The position numbers and the translations under genes are program-made. Shown piece after piece: positions 42,877 to 51,317 of a DNA stretch of 64,000 nucleotides (positions are counted from its first letter, which is position 1; every line of letters begins with the position of its first letter). Origin of the DNA: Haloarcula laminariae. GTDB taxonomy: Archaea; Halobacteriota; Halobacteria; Halobacteriales; Haloarculaceae. The notes under the pieces are model-generated. The model searched no databases and was not told the DNA's origin. It saw only the letters and a program-made list of their open reading frames with translations. Location: NCBI RefSeq assembly GCF_025457605.1, contig NZ_JAMZFY010000001.1, positions 1,240,001 to 1,304,000 on the forward strand, in the 5' to 3' direction.

Positions 42877-43203
42877 TCAGGCCGACTTGCCGGCGGCGGC
42901 CACTTCCCGGCGTTCGGGGGAGACACGCTTCGTCGCCGCGTCGTACGCCAACAGTCCCAGGTCGTCCAGCATCGGGAGATGGACGTGATGGAGGCGACAG
43001 CGGAGGGCCGCCGGGCACCCGACGGACTCGTCGCCGGTCCGTTCCGCCTCCCGTTCGAGGTGGACCGCGATGTCTTCGAGTGTCGTATCGACGCCGCCGG
43101 TCGCCGTGTCCAGCGACTCGATAACGAGCCGTCGCTGTCCGTCTGCGAGCAGGCGATGGCGTGTCGGTTCGTCGAGGTCGGAGAGGCTGTGGTGGGAGTT
43201 CAT
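42877..43203 (-). CDS. DUF7344-type winged-helix protein
   Basis: This 108-residue predicted winged-helix protein of the ArsR-like haloarchaeal kind has DEPTRHRLLADGQRRLVIESLD, TTLEDIAVHLERE, then AALRCRLHHVHLPMLDDLGLLAYDAATKRVSP, where the LHHVHLPMLDDLGLL segment is typical of DUF7344. It probably binds DNA. Its 3' end is 3 bases from that of the convergent membrane-protein gene. Confidence 0.78.
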   Translation of the reverse strand: MNSHHSLSDLDEPTRHRLLADGQRRLVIESLDTATGGVDTTLEDIAVHLEREAERTGDESVGCPAALRCRLHHVHLPMLDDLGLLAYDAATKRVSPERREVAAAGKSA

Positions 43204-43418
43204 GTGTTCGGTTCCGGGGCGTCCGGTATCTCCACAAGTGCCAGGACAGAGTAATGTACTCGGCCTAAACGGCTAGGGCCGGCGGCCACCCGTTCGGTCC
43301 CCGAGAGGGGCGGCCCCGTCGTACAGCGGGCTGAAAGCGCCCAGGCGGCGTCGCCGGCCACGCACTGGACAGTTCCCGACAACGGAAGGTTCAAGCGCGC
43401 GCCGACCTGACAATCAGT

Positions 43419-45365
43419 ATGGATTTCCAGGGAGTGTCCACGCAGCTGCAGGAGACGCTGGCGGTGTTCGACCGGCCCGGAGCGGGGACACCGCTGACGA
43501 CGAGCGAGGTGGCGAGCGAGCTGTCGGTGTCGCGGCGAAGCACGTACGAGCGTCTCACGCGGCTGTCGGAGCGGGGGCTGTTGAAGACGAAGAAAGTGGG
43601 GGCCAAAGGCCGCATCTGGTGGCGGGACAGCGAGCCGACGGCCGACCTCGAACGGCGCGTCCGTCAGCAGGAGGTCGTGGCGGAGCTGGGACAGTACGCG
43701 CTCGCGGACCACGACATCGAGTCGGTCCTGCAGCTGGCCTGTGAAGGCGTCACCGAGACCCTGGGGACCGACTACTGCAAGGTCCTGGACCTGGCCGAGG
43801 ACGGCGAGTCGTTGCTGCTTCGGACCGGCGTCGGCTGGCGGGACGGCATCGCCGGTTCCGCCACGGTGTCGGCGACCGACGACGACTCACAGGCGGCCCA
43901 CACACTGGCCACCGACGAACCGATTGTCGTCGACGACCTACAGACCGAGCGCCGGTTCAGCGGCCCCGACCTGCTGAGAAGCCACAACGTCACAAGCGGC
44001 ATCAGCGTCATCATCGGGACCGCCGAGGAGCCGTGGGGAATCCTCGGCACCCACGACACCGAGCGGCGGTCCTTCGGCGCCTACGACGTGAACTTCGTCC
44101 AGTCGGTCGCGAACATCCTGGCGTCGGCGATAACCAGGCGCGAAGGCGAGGCGGCGCTGGTCAGTCAGCGCAAGCAACTCGCCGCGCTGACCAACCTCCA
44201 GTCGGTCGTCCGCGTGACCACGGACGCCGTCATCGACCAGTCGACCCGGAGCGAAATCGAGTCAGTCGTCTGTGAGCACCTGGCCGCGAGCGACTCCTAC
44301 GAGTTCGCCTGGATCGGCGACGTCGACCACCGGTCACAGAGGGTCCGGCTCAGAGCCGAGGCCGGCGTCGACGACTACCTCGACGGGACCACTATCTCGG
44401 TCGACCCGGACGACGAACGGAGTGACGGGCCCACGGGACGGGCGTTTCTGACCGGCGAGACGCAGACCTCCGACCACATCCGGACGGACCCGGACTACGA
44501 GCCGTGGCGCGACCACGCCGACGAGTACGGCTACCAGTCCTCGGCCGCCATTCCCATCGTCCACGAGGGGGCCGTCTACGGCGTCCTGAACGTCTACGCC
44601 GACCGACCGGCGGGCATCACCGGTCGCGAAAAGACCGTCATCACACAGCTCGGCGAAATCGTCGGCCACGCCATCGCGGCCGCCGAGCGCAAGCGTGCGC
44701 TGTTGAGCGATACGGTGACCGAACTGGGCTTTCACCTGGGGGATATCGGCGCTCTCCTCGGCGTCGACGACGGCAGCGGGACGGTGACCGTCGATGATAC
44801 GATTCCGGTTTCCGACGGCGAGTATCTGCTGTACGGGACGGTGACCCGGGACGCCGCCGAGCTGATTACGGCCGTCGGCGACCGGCTGGACCACTGGACG
44901 GGGGCCGAGATACACGACTGGGACAGCGAGGGACGGGCCAGCTTCGAGGCGCGGCTCCGGGACCCGCCGGTGCTTACGGCCCTGGCGAACGCCGGCGGCG
45001 GTATCGTGGAGGCCGGAGTCGAGGACGGGCGGGCCCACATGACGCTCCAGCTCCCGCCGGGCGGGGACGTACGGAGCGTCATCGAGACGGTCCAGACGGT
45101 GTATCCCGGCGCCGAGATGCTGACCCGGCGCCAGACCACGCGGGAGCGGATACAGACGACGACGCTCGAAATCGGCGCGGAACTGACCGACCGACAGTCG
45201 GCCGTCCTCAGAGCCGCCTACCGCGCGGGCTTTTTCGAGTGGCCCCGCCCGGTGTCCGGCGAGGACGTCGCCCACTCGCTCGGCATCTCACCGCCGACCT
45301 TCCACCAGCATCTCCGGAAAGCGGAGAAAAACGTCTTCGACACGCTGGTCCCGGCGCTCCTGTGA
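43419..45365 (+). CDS. Bacterio-opsin-activator-type transcriptional regulator with two GAF domains
   Basis: This is a 648-residue protein. Residues 10-70 form a winged helix (PLTTSEVASELSVSRRSTYERLTRLSERGLLKTKK). Two GAF domains follow (about 78-235 and 245-425). A Bat-associated domain covers about 430-580, and a C-terminal HTH_10 domain about 585-645 (LTDRQSAVLRAAYRAGFFEWPR ... SGEDVAHSLGISPPTFHQHLRKAEKNV). No PAS or kinase domain is present. It senses an unknown small molecule or redox signal and controls transcription. It is directly upstream of the glutamine-rich gene cluster and is the best candidate for its regulator. Confidence 0.88.
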   Translation: MDFQGVSTQLQETLAVFDRPGAGTPLTTSEVASELSVSRRSTYERLTRLSERGLLKTKKVGAKGRIWWRDSEPTADLERRVRQQEVVAELGQYALADHDIESVLQLACEGVTETLGTDYCKVLDLAEDGESLLLRTGVGWRDGIAGSATVSATDDDSQAAHTLATDEPIVVDDLQTERRFSGPDLLRSHNVTSGISVIIGTAEEPWGILGTHDTERRSFGAYDVNFVQSVANILASAITRREGEAALVSQRKQLAALTNLQSVVRVTTDAVIDQSTRSEIESVVCEHLAASDSYEFAWIGDVDHRSQRVRLRAEAGVDDYLDGTTISVDPDDERSDGPTGRAFLTGETQTSDHIRTDPDYEPWRDHADEYGYQSSAAIPIVHEGAVYGVLNVYADRPAGITGREKTVITQLGEIVGHAIAAAERKRALLSDTVTELGFHLGDIGALLGVDDGSGTVTVDDTIPVSDGEYLLYGTVTRDAAELITAVGDRLDHWTGAEIHDWDSEGRASFEARLRDPPVLTALANAGGGIVEAGVEDGRAHMTLQLPPGGDVRSVIETVQTVYPGAEMLTRRQTTRERIQTTTLEIGAELTDRQSAVLRAAYRAGFFEWPRPVSGEDVAHSLGISPPTFHQHLRKAEKNVFDTLVPALL

Positions 45366-45661
45366 CTGACGCGGACGGTCAGTGTCGGGAGTACCGTCCG
45401 GGCCTCGGTCTCGAACGCCGTTTTCCGGACAGCACCCTAAATCCCGAAACCGACGAGTAGCGCTGTCTTGCACCGGGTAGTGGGCGTATACGGGTCTGAA
45501 CTGTCGCAACGGGTTTATCAAGGCCAGTCATTGCGTCGGACGGGAGCAGCGGCGGGGTGCCGACGGGTACCGTCACCAGGCCCACAGCGTCGGATAGCCC
45601 GACGGTCAGGTCACCGGGCGGGCGCCGTCGGGGTGTCACCGCCGTCCCCCACTACCGAACT

Positions 45662-46486
45662 ATGAACTACCAAGGAAATCAGCAGCAAGGGCAGCAGCAG
45701 CACGACCAGCAGCACACCGAGCGGTCCGGCCAGCAGAGCCAGGGTCTCACAGAGGAGCAGGGCCTCGGACAGAGCGGTATCTTCGGGCACGAGTCGACAC
45801 AGCGGCTGACAAGCCAGTTCCAGCCACACAGCCAGGGGAGCGGCCGCCAGCAGTCCCAGGGGATGCAACACCAGCAGGGACAGCAACATCAACAGAACCA
45901 GCAGCGCCAGCAGCCACAGCAGATGGGTCACCAGGGCCAGCAGCACCAGGGACAGCAGCCATACCAGCAGTCCCGACAGCCCCAGGGCCAGCAGAGCCAC
46001 CAGCATCAGCAGCCACAGCAGCATCAGCAGAACCAGCAGCGCCAGCAGCCACAGCAGATGGGTCACCAGGGCCAGCAGCACCAACAGCAACCACAGGGAC
46101 AACAGAGCCAACAGCAGCCACAGCAGCAGTTCCAACAGCCCCAGGGCCAGCAGAGCCACCAGCATCAGGGCCACCAGAGTCAACAGCACCAGCGGTCCCG
46201 ACAGCCACAGCAGCAGTCCCGACAGCCCCAGGGCCAGCAGAGCCAGCAGCCATACCAGCAGTCCCAGCAGCCGCAGGGACAACAGCGCCAGCAGCACCAG
46301 CAGTCCCGGCAGTTCCAGCAGCCACAGGGCCAGCAGAGCCAACAGCAGTCCCGACAGCCCCAGGGCCAGCAGAGCCAGCAGCCGTCCCAGCAGAGCAACC
46401 TCCAACACACCAGCCAACAGCCGTCCCAGCAGAGCGGCCTCCAGCTCCGGCAACGGTCCCAGAAACAGCAGTCCGAGGAATACTGA
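45662..46486 (+). CDS. Glutamine-rich, basic low-complexity protein
   Basis: This 274-residue protein is roughly half glutamine, with His, Ser, Arg, Pro and Gly making up most of the rest. Recurring units are PQGQQSQQ, QQSRQPQGQQ and QPQQMGHQGQQHQ. Acidic residues are nearly absent after residue 45, so it is net basic, opposite to the haloarchaeal proteome. A 56-base segment at 45893-45948 recurs exactly at 46028-46083, showing internal duplication. The first 60 residues (TERSGQQSQGLTEEQGLG, FGHESTQRLTSQF) are less simple. No fold or enzyme motif is seen. Composition suggests a disordered, prion-like or condensate-forming protein. Function unknown; clean stop and start argue it is expressed. 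Confidence 0.7.
   Translation: MNYQGNQQQGQQQHDQQHTERSGQQSQGLTEEQGLGQSGIFGHESTQRLTSQFQPHSQGSGRQQSQGMQHQQGQQHQQNQQRQQPQQMGHQGQQHQGQQPYQQSRQPQGQQSHQHQQPQQHQQNQQRQQPQQMGHQGQQHQQQPQGQQSQQQPQQQFQQPQGQQSHQHQGHQSQQHQRSRQPQQQSRQPQGQQSQQPYQQSQQPQGQQRQQHQQSRQFQQPQGQQSQQQSRQPQGQQSQQPSQQSNLQHTSQQPSQQSGLQLRQRSQKQQSEEY
45893..46083 (+). repeat. Exact 56-base direct duplication in the glutamine-rich gene
   Basis: Bases 45893-45948 and 46028-46083 are identical by eye, offset by 135 bases (45 codons), so the duplication keeps frame. Shorter CAG/CAA-rich repeats continue through the gene. This points to growth by slippage or unequal exchange. Confidence 0.75.
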
Positions 46487-46798
46487 ACGGTCTCACGCCG
46501 CATAGCCATCGAGCGCGCCGCCGTGTGTGACAGGGTCGCCGCTGTCTGAGCGTGCCCTGCCGCCGGCGCCACAACACCCGCGCGACACCCGGAGCGCGGC
46601 CCCGCTTTTCGCTGTCGACAGTGACCTCGACCAGTGTCGAGAGTAGACTACGAACGTCCGCGCTCGCCACGGGTAGCCGTTGACGGGAGATGTAGGGCGG
46701 CCTACGCTCCGCTAAAGTCGGGTTTCGAGTCGGTAATACGCCGATTACCGGCTATATCTGTCCGTGGAATTAAAGGCCAGAAGCCCGAACTGTCACTG
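46487..46798. other. 312-base intergenic region
   Basis: No convincing gene is seen. A GAATTAAAGG stretch about 30 bases before the ATG at 46799 may be the promoter of the repeat protein. The rest is G+C-rich without obvious repeats. Confidence 0.4.
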
Positions 46799-48118
46799 AT
46801 GTCACAAGATAGAGACCCGAACACGGAGAGCCAGGTAACGACAGACGCCGACACGATTCGGTCGTGGGCCGGGACACACACCATGGTCCCGGTCCGCCGG
46901 GACGCCGGGGACGACCCGCGGCTCGAAGTTGTCTCGGAGGACGAGATGCACGCGGACCACCAGGAGATAGACTGGACGGAGTTCGAAGGTGAGCTACGGG
47001 ACCAGGGGATGGTCGTAGTCCGGAGCGGCGAGTCGACCGATGACATCGACGTCGTCGACCGGTCGACGGTCATCAGCCGCGCAACCGTCGGGAGCGAGGC
47101 GGTCGAGGAGGCGCTGATGGAGGGCGAGACCGTCGAGAGCGAGATAACCGAGCGGCGTGTCGTCGAACACGTCGTCGTCGAGGAGGCCACTGTCGAAAGC
47201 GAGATAGTCGGCCGCGAGACCGTCCAGAGCGATATCGTCGCCGTGGACCTGCTGGCGACGGACGTAAAACAGTGCTCGGTGACGCGCGCCGAACCCCCCG
47301 AGGAGTCGACGACGGACCTGAGCTGGTTCCAGCCGGGGACCAATCTGGACGACCCGTACGACGTCGAGATAGACGTCGACGAGGAGTGGTCGGTCACGCG
47401 CGAGGTCGTCGAGCGCATCACCATCGAGAGTCAGGTCGTCGACACGGACGTCGAGGGGACCGAGACCGTCGAGAGCGACACGATGCGCGAGACCGTCGAC
47501 ATCGCGGGGGTCACGGAGACGGTGCTGCAGGGGGAACTCGTCGAGTCGCCGGAGACGGCGGCGGCCGCCGTCGAACGCGGCCACGTCGAGAGCCAGTTCC
47601 GCGAGGACGACATCATCGAGACGAACCTGCTCCGTCGCCAGACAATCGACGAGGAGATGACCGTCAGCAAGATGATAACGGGACAGGTCTCCGACGCGGA
47701 GACCGTCAGCGCCGACGCGGTCTCCCACACCGTCGTCGACAGCGAAATCGTCGAACAGTCGGAGTACGGCGTCGACCTCGCTGGCGCGACCGACGCGTCG
47801 ACGGGGGCCACCGTGGGGGCCGGCGGCGCGGCGACCGCCGACACCGAGATGCCCGACGACGCGGACATCAGGGTCATGCCCATGGAGGAAGACGAGGGCA
47901 AGAACGTCGTCAACCCCGACGGCGAGGAAGTCGGAATGGTCGTCGACGTCGACGACGGCCAGATGTACGTCGACCCGCACCCGTCGATAACCGACCGCAT
48001 CAGGACCGCGCTGGGCTGGAGCGACCACGACGACGACAGCTACCTGCTGGGTACCGACCACATCGACTACATCGACGACGACCAGGTCGTCCTGCGGATG
48101 GAACGCGAGGGGGAGTAG
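46799..48118 (+). CDS. Period-10 repeat protein with C-terminal PRC-barrel-like domain
   Basis: This 439-residue acidic protein has an N-terminal domain (1-80, SWAGTHTMVPVRRDAGDDPR). A long region about 80-325 follows, built on a near-10-residue period with the pattern E-T-V-E-S-E-I, for example MEGETVESEI, VEEATVESEI and VGRETVQSDI, interrupted once around residues 160-200. Residues about 365-439 (GKNVVNPDGEEVGMVVDVDDGQMYVDPHPSITDRI ... DHIDYIDDDQVVLRM) look like a PRC-barrel. The periodic part probably forms a beta-solenoid. PRC-barrels usually mediate assembly. It lies between the glutamine-rich gene and a HalOD1 gene. Confidence 0.7.
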   Translation: MSQDRDPNTESQVTTDADTIRSWAGTHTMVPVRRDAGDDPRLEVVSEDEMHADHQEIDWTEFEGELRDQGMVVVRSGESTDDIDVVDRSTVISRATVGSEAVEEALMEGETVESEITERRVVEHVVVEEATVESEIVGRETVQSDIVAVDLLATDVKQCSVTRAEPPEESTTDLSWFQPGTNLDDPYDVEIDVDEEWSVTREVVERITIESQVVDTDVEGTETVESDTMRETVDIAGVTETVLQGELVESPETAAAAVERGHVESQFREDDIIETNLLRRQTIDEEMTVSKMITGQVSDAETVSADAVSHTVVDSEIVEQSEYGVDLAGATDASTGATVGAGGAATADTEMPDDADIRVMPMEEDEGKNVVNPDGEEVGMVVDVDDGQMYVDPHPSITDRIRTALGWSDHDDDSYLLGTDHIDYIDDDQVVLRMEREGE

Positions 48119-48330
48119 CCCGTCGCTATCGATTCCGGGGACCGCGGCCTTCGACAGCGACGACCAGCCGCGGACGGTTCGAACCGCGATAGGGTCGTGC
48201 TACCCGGTCACAGCGCCGGAACCGCCGGCCAGTAGCCCGGAGTAATCCGGGAGTCGCCCCGCGTTTTCCACCGCCGTGGACCGATGCCAATCGGGGAGAA
48301 AGCTTTTGTTACCCGACAGGCAACGGAAGG

Positions 48331-48681
48331 GTGTCACAATCAATGTATCGTAACGAGACACACGCGAATCACTCGCCCCGACACCAGGGGGCCGGGACGT
48401 ACTTCGTCAAGCACGACTTCGACGGGTCGGCCGAACTGACGACCACGCTCGCACACGCGCTGTCGGACATCAGCGGCGTCGACGTGACGGATGCGGGTTT
48501 CACGCTGTACGACTACATCGACCCCGACGCGCTCGACCGGCTGTTCAAACCCGGGGCCGGCGGCGCCCAGCGCGTCAACGGGACACTCACGCTGACGGTC
48601 TGGGACCACCAGGTGACGATACACAGCGACGGACAGATAGCTATCGTCCCACCACAGCAGACGCCCCAGCCGACGCGGTGA
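48331..48681 (+). CDS. HalOD1 output-domain protein
   Basis: This 116-residue protein matches the HalOD1 haloarchaeal output domain: AGTYFVKHDFDGSAELTTTLAHALSDISGVDVTDAGFTLYDYIDPDALDRLF then VNGTLTLTVWDHQVTIHSDGQIAI. It is a single domain with a Pro/Gln tail (PPQQTPQPTR). Start is either the GTG at 48331, about 25 bases after a CTTTTGTT promoter element, or the ATG at 48343. HalOD1 domains often occur with signal-transduction proteins. Confidence 0.82.
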   Translation: MSQSMYRNETHANHSPRHQGAGTYFVKHDFDGSAELTTTLAHALSDISGVDVTDAGFTLYDYIDPDALDRLFKPGAGGAQRVNGTLTLTVWDHQVTIHSDGQIAIVPPQQTPQPTR

Positions 48682-48955
48682 AAGCAGCGTAAGCGGGTTT
48701 TTCCCGTCTCCACCTGTCCTCGGCAACTGACGGACGCACCGACCGACTCCCGGTATCGGATGCCCCATCGTGAGAGAGAGTAACGCTTACCCGCTGAACA
48801 GTGCCGCCGGTTTATTACTGACACCGCCATCCGGTCTGATGCACACGAACAACGCGTAGCGCGTGCCGGATACCGCCTCGAACAGCCCGGTTACGGTCTG
48901 TCGCGCTTCGGGGGCGGCCCGACGTGTGTACTGTGCGGACGACCCATCACCAACC

Positions 48956-49774
48956 ATGAGCCAATCCGATATGCAACAGACGGTCGAGCTGATGAGCAAC
49001 GCGATTCAAATGCAGCAAAACGCTCTCGACATCGGGCAGGAGGCCCTGGACCAGGCCGTCGAGATACCGCTGAAACAGTCTATCGAACTCCAGCGGAGCG
49101 CGGGGAAGCTGTTTCTCAACGGGCTGGAGATGAGTAGCTGGATCGGTAACCGGAGTACCGAGCTGACCCGTGAGGCGATGGACACCTACTTCCGGACGGT
49201 CGATAACGCCGCCGAGAACGCCGCGCAGATGACCGAGCAGGGCATAGAGCAGGCCACCCGCATGACGGACCAGGGCCTCCAGCAGGCCGGCAACGTGGGC
49301 CAACAGCAGCTCCAGGCCCAGCAGGCGCAGTTCCAGCCCGGCAACGCCTTCGGCGGCCAGCAGCGCGCTGGCGAACCACAGCCGGGGGCTGAACAGCCCG
49401 CATACGACGGGCGGAGCCAGCCGCCACAGCAGTCGATGGGTCAGCAACGCGGGCAACAGCAGCCCCCGGCCCGGCAGCCGCCAGCCAACCCACAGGCACA
49501 GCGGCCGCCGCAAGGGAGGGAGACGGCCCAACCCACCAGGCAGTGGATTCAGCGGCCGCCTGTCCAGTCCCAGCAGCCGGTCCAGTCACAGCAGCCCGTC
49601 CAGTCCCAACAGCCCGCCCCGGAGTACCAACAGCGACAGCCCCAGCAGCCACAGAAGCAATCCCAACAACAGCAGCCTCAACAGCCCCAGCAGTCCGAGC
49701 GCCAGCTTGCGGTGGCGGGCGGCGTGCCCGAGGAGGAGTCGAGCAGCACAGAGGCCCCCGTCGACAGCAATTAA
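48956..49774 (+). CDS. Phasin-like helical protein with Q/P-rich disordered tail
   Basis: This 272-residue protein's residues 1-120 form amphipathic helices resembling phasins and other granule-coating proteins (QNALDIGQEALDQAVEIPLKQSIELQ, EAMDTYFRTVDNAAENAAQ). From about 120 onward the sequence is Gln/Pro/Ala-rich with repeated QSQQPVQSQQPVQ and PQQPQQSE. The ATG at 48956 begins MSQSDMQQTVELMSNAIQMQQ. No PHA synthase is in the window. It may coat a granule or scaffold a condensate with the other Q-rich proteins nearby. Confidence 0.7.
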   Translation: MSQSDMQQTVELMSNAIQMQQNALDIGQEALDQAVEIPLKQSIELQRSAGKLFLNGLEMSSWIGNRSTELTREAMDTYFRTVDNAAENAAQMTEQGIEQATRMTDQGLQQAGNVGQQQLQAQQAQFQPGNAFGGQQRAGEPQPGAEQPAYDGRSQPPQQSMGQQRGQQQPPARQPPANPQAQRPPQGRETAQPTRQWIQRPPVQSQQPVQSQQPVQSQQPAPEYQQRQPQQPQKQSQQQQPQQPQQSERQLAVAGGVPEEESSSTEAPVDSN

Positions 49775-49887
49775 GGGCCGCCCCATCCGCCGTTTTCAGC
49801 GTTCAGACCCGAGTAATCCGGTGGTACCGCGGCTAGCTCGGTCGTACTTATCTGTCGGCCAATCGAAGGATCAGACGGTGTTTCACA

Positions 49888-50232
49888 GTGCAAATCATCT
49901 GTAAAGACGGAACCACGATACAGTGTGCCGACTTCAAGGCCATCGATTCCGGCGTCCTGTTCTTCCAGGAGGACATGGCGCGAGCGGGCGAGTCTGAGGA
50001 GGAATCAGAAGCGGACGAATCGGACGAAGGGGCCGACGGCTTCGTGCCGATCACCGAGCTACACTTCGTGTTGCCCGACGAGATGGTCCAGCAGGCTCCC
50101 CAGCCGACCGGGGTGCCGGAACAGGGCCGCGCCGGCGGGGCGGGGCACGGAGCGCCGACGCAGCAAAGCGGCCACACACAGCAACAGCAGACCCAGCAGT
50201 TCCCCCGCGGACCGGGCCAGTCCGGCCGGTAG
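49888..50232 (+). CDS. Small protein with acidic middle and Q-rich tail
   Basis: This 114-residue protein starts at a GTG (49888). The first 35 and 60-80 residues look folded (QIICKDGTTIQCADFKAIDSGVLFFQ, then FVPITELHFVLPD), separated by an acidic stretch EESEADESDEGADG. The last 35 residues are Gln/Gly-rich (THSGHTQQQQTQQ-like, ending GPGQSGR). The small beta domain recalls short haloarchaeal proteins with strands around CDxF. It closes the row of Q-tailed proteins. Confidence 0.65.
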   Translation: MQIICKDGTTIQCADFKAIDSGVLFFQEDMARAGESEEESEADESDEGADGFVPITELHFVLPDEMVQQAPQPTGVPEQGRAGGAGHGAPTQQSGHTQQQQTQQFPRGPGQSGR

Positions 50233-50521
50233 ACCGGGGCTGCTCGCGCACCGGTAAGCGACGAGGGTGACGGCCGGAACTGTCGTCGGCTGGCGCTTCG
50301 GCGGGCGACAGGCGCTGTCGTCGCCTTCGAGGAACGGGTAGGTGACGCAGACACCGCTCCTCACGAGCCGTTTTGTCGCCGCGCTCTCGGCCTTTCGCGA
50401 TGGATACCACCGAGTCGGCGACCCGGACAGCACCGTTTCTTCACGACGATATCGCTGTTATGCAGTCGAGAATCGGCAGTCCGAAGCGTCGGCGGTATCG
50501 GACGGTTTCCGCTGGGGAGAG

Positions 50522-51160
50522 CTACCGGGATACCGTTTCGTACGCCGGGGGGCGGGACGGGAGCCGAAGCCACGGGTGCGTGGGCAGGTAGACCGCCTGC
50601 GGTCGCGGATACCCGGTCGGGTTCGCGACGAAGACGGGCCGTGATGTCGAGCGCGCTTCGGGCCCCCGACCGGGAACAGCCGGTGACTCCGTCCCCGCCG
50701 TCGTATCGCCCGGTACGGCCGTCCGGGATTCGGCGTCTGTCTCGCCAGGGGAGTCGGACGCGGACGGCGGGCTATCGGTCTCCCGGTCCACGTCCGCCGG
50801 TTCGGTTTCCTGTTCGTTCGCTTCGTCCGTGGGGTCACTCTCTTCGTCCATCTGTTCGGATTCCGGGCCTCGGGTTCCTGTCGTCGGTGTCGATTCGTCC
50901 TCGCTGGCCGATTGCCCGCCCGCCTCGGGGGCCGAGCTGTCGGGTTCTGACTCCCTGCCGGTCGGCGCGGGGTCGCTCCCGGCGTCCTCGGCCGACCGGT
51001 CAGCCGGCTCGTCGGGTCGGTCCCGCTCGCTCTCCGGCGAATCCGACGTCCCGTCCGGCCGCTCGTCTTTGGGGAGGAACTTCCCGGTTTCCGGGTCCCG
51101 TGGCGGCCGCTCGGTGCCCTCGTCGTCTCCCCGTTGTGTGTCAGAGTCGTCCGATGTCAT
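50522..51160 (-). CDS. Acidic, intrinsically disordered protein
   Basis: From MTSDDSDTQRGDDEGTERPP this 212-residue frame is dominated by Asp, Glu, Ser, Pro and Thr up to about residue 165, then turns Pro/Arg-rich (RGPEARSTSRPVFVANPTGYPRPQ). The start RDPETGKFLPKD resembles tails of small haloarchaeal DNA-associated proteins. No domain is recognised. The change in composition near the end could be a frameshift or true tail. Existence as a gene is moderately supported by the acidic composition. Confidence 0.5.
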   Translation of the reverse strand: MTSDDSDTQRGDDEGTERPPRDPETGKFLPKDERPDGTSDSPESERDRPDEPADRSAEDAGSDPAPTGRESEPDSSAPEAGGQSASEDESTPTTGTRGPESEQMDEESDPTDEANEQETEPADVDRETDSPPSASDSPGETDAESRTAVPGDTTAGTESPAVPGRGPEARSTSRPVFVANPTGYPRPQAVYLPTHPWLRLPSRPPAYETVSR

Positions 51161-51317
51161 GCTGTTTGCCCGCCGGGCCAGTGGTAATAGCTACTGACGG
51201 AGCAGTATAAAGGCGCACGACGCTTCGACTGTTTTCGAGGGGCTACCGTGAGTAACGCGGGCTTTTCCGAACACCGGCCGTGTCGGACGCCGCCGCGCGT
51301 CGAGCGTCCACGGGCCA

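Noticed and set aside
45662-46486. Glutamine-rich frame as a non-coding repeat artefact
   Set aside because: It keeps one frame through 274 codons with CAG/CAA use, has a less simple N-terminus and a clean stop, and neighbours carry similar tails.
50342-50644. Possible 100-residue gene on the plus strand
   Set aside because: Basic composition, no start signal, and it overlaps the more acidic minus-strand frame at 50522-51160.
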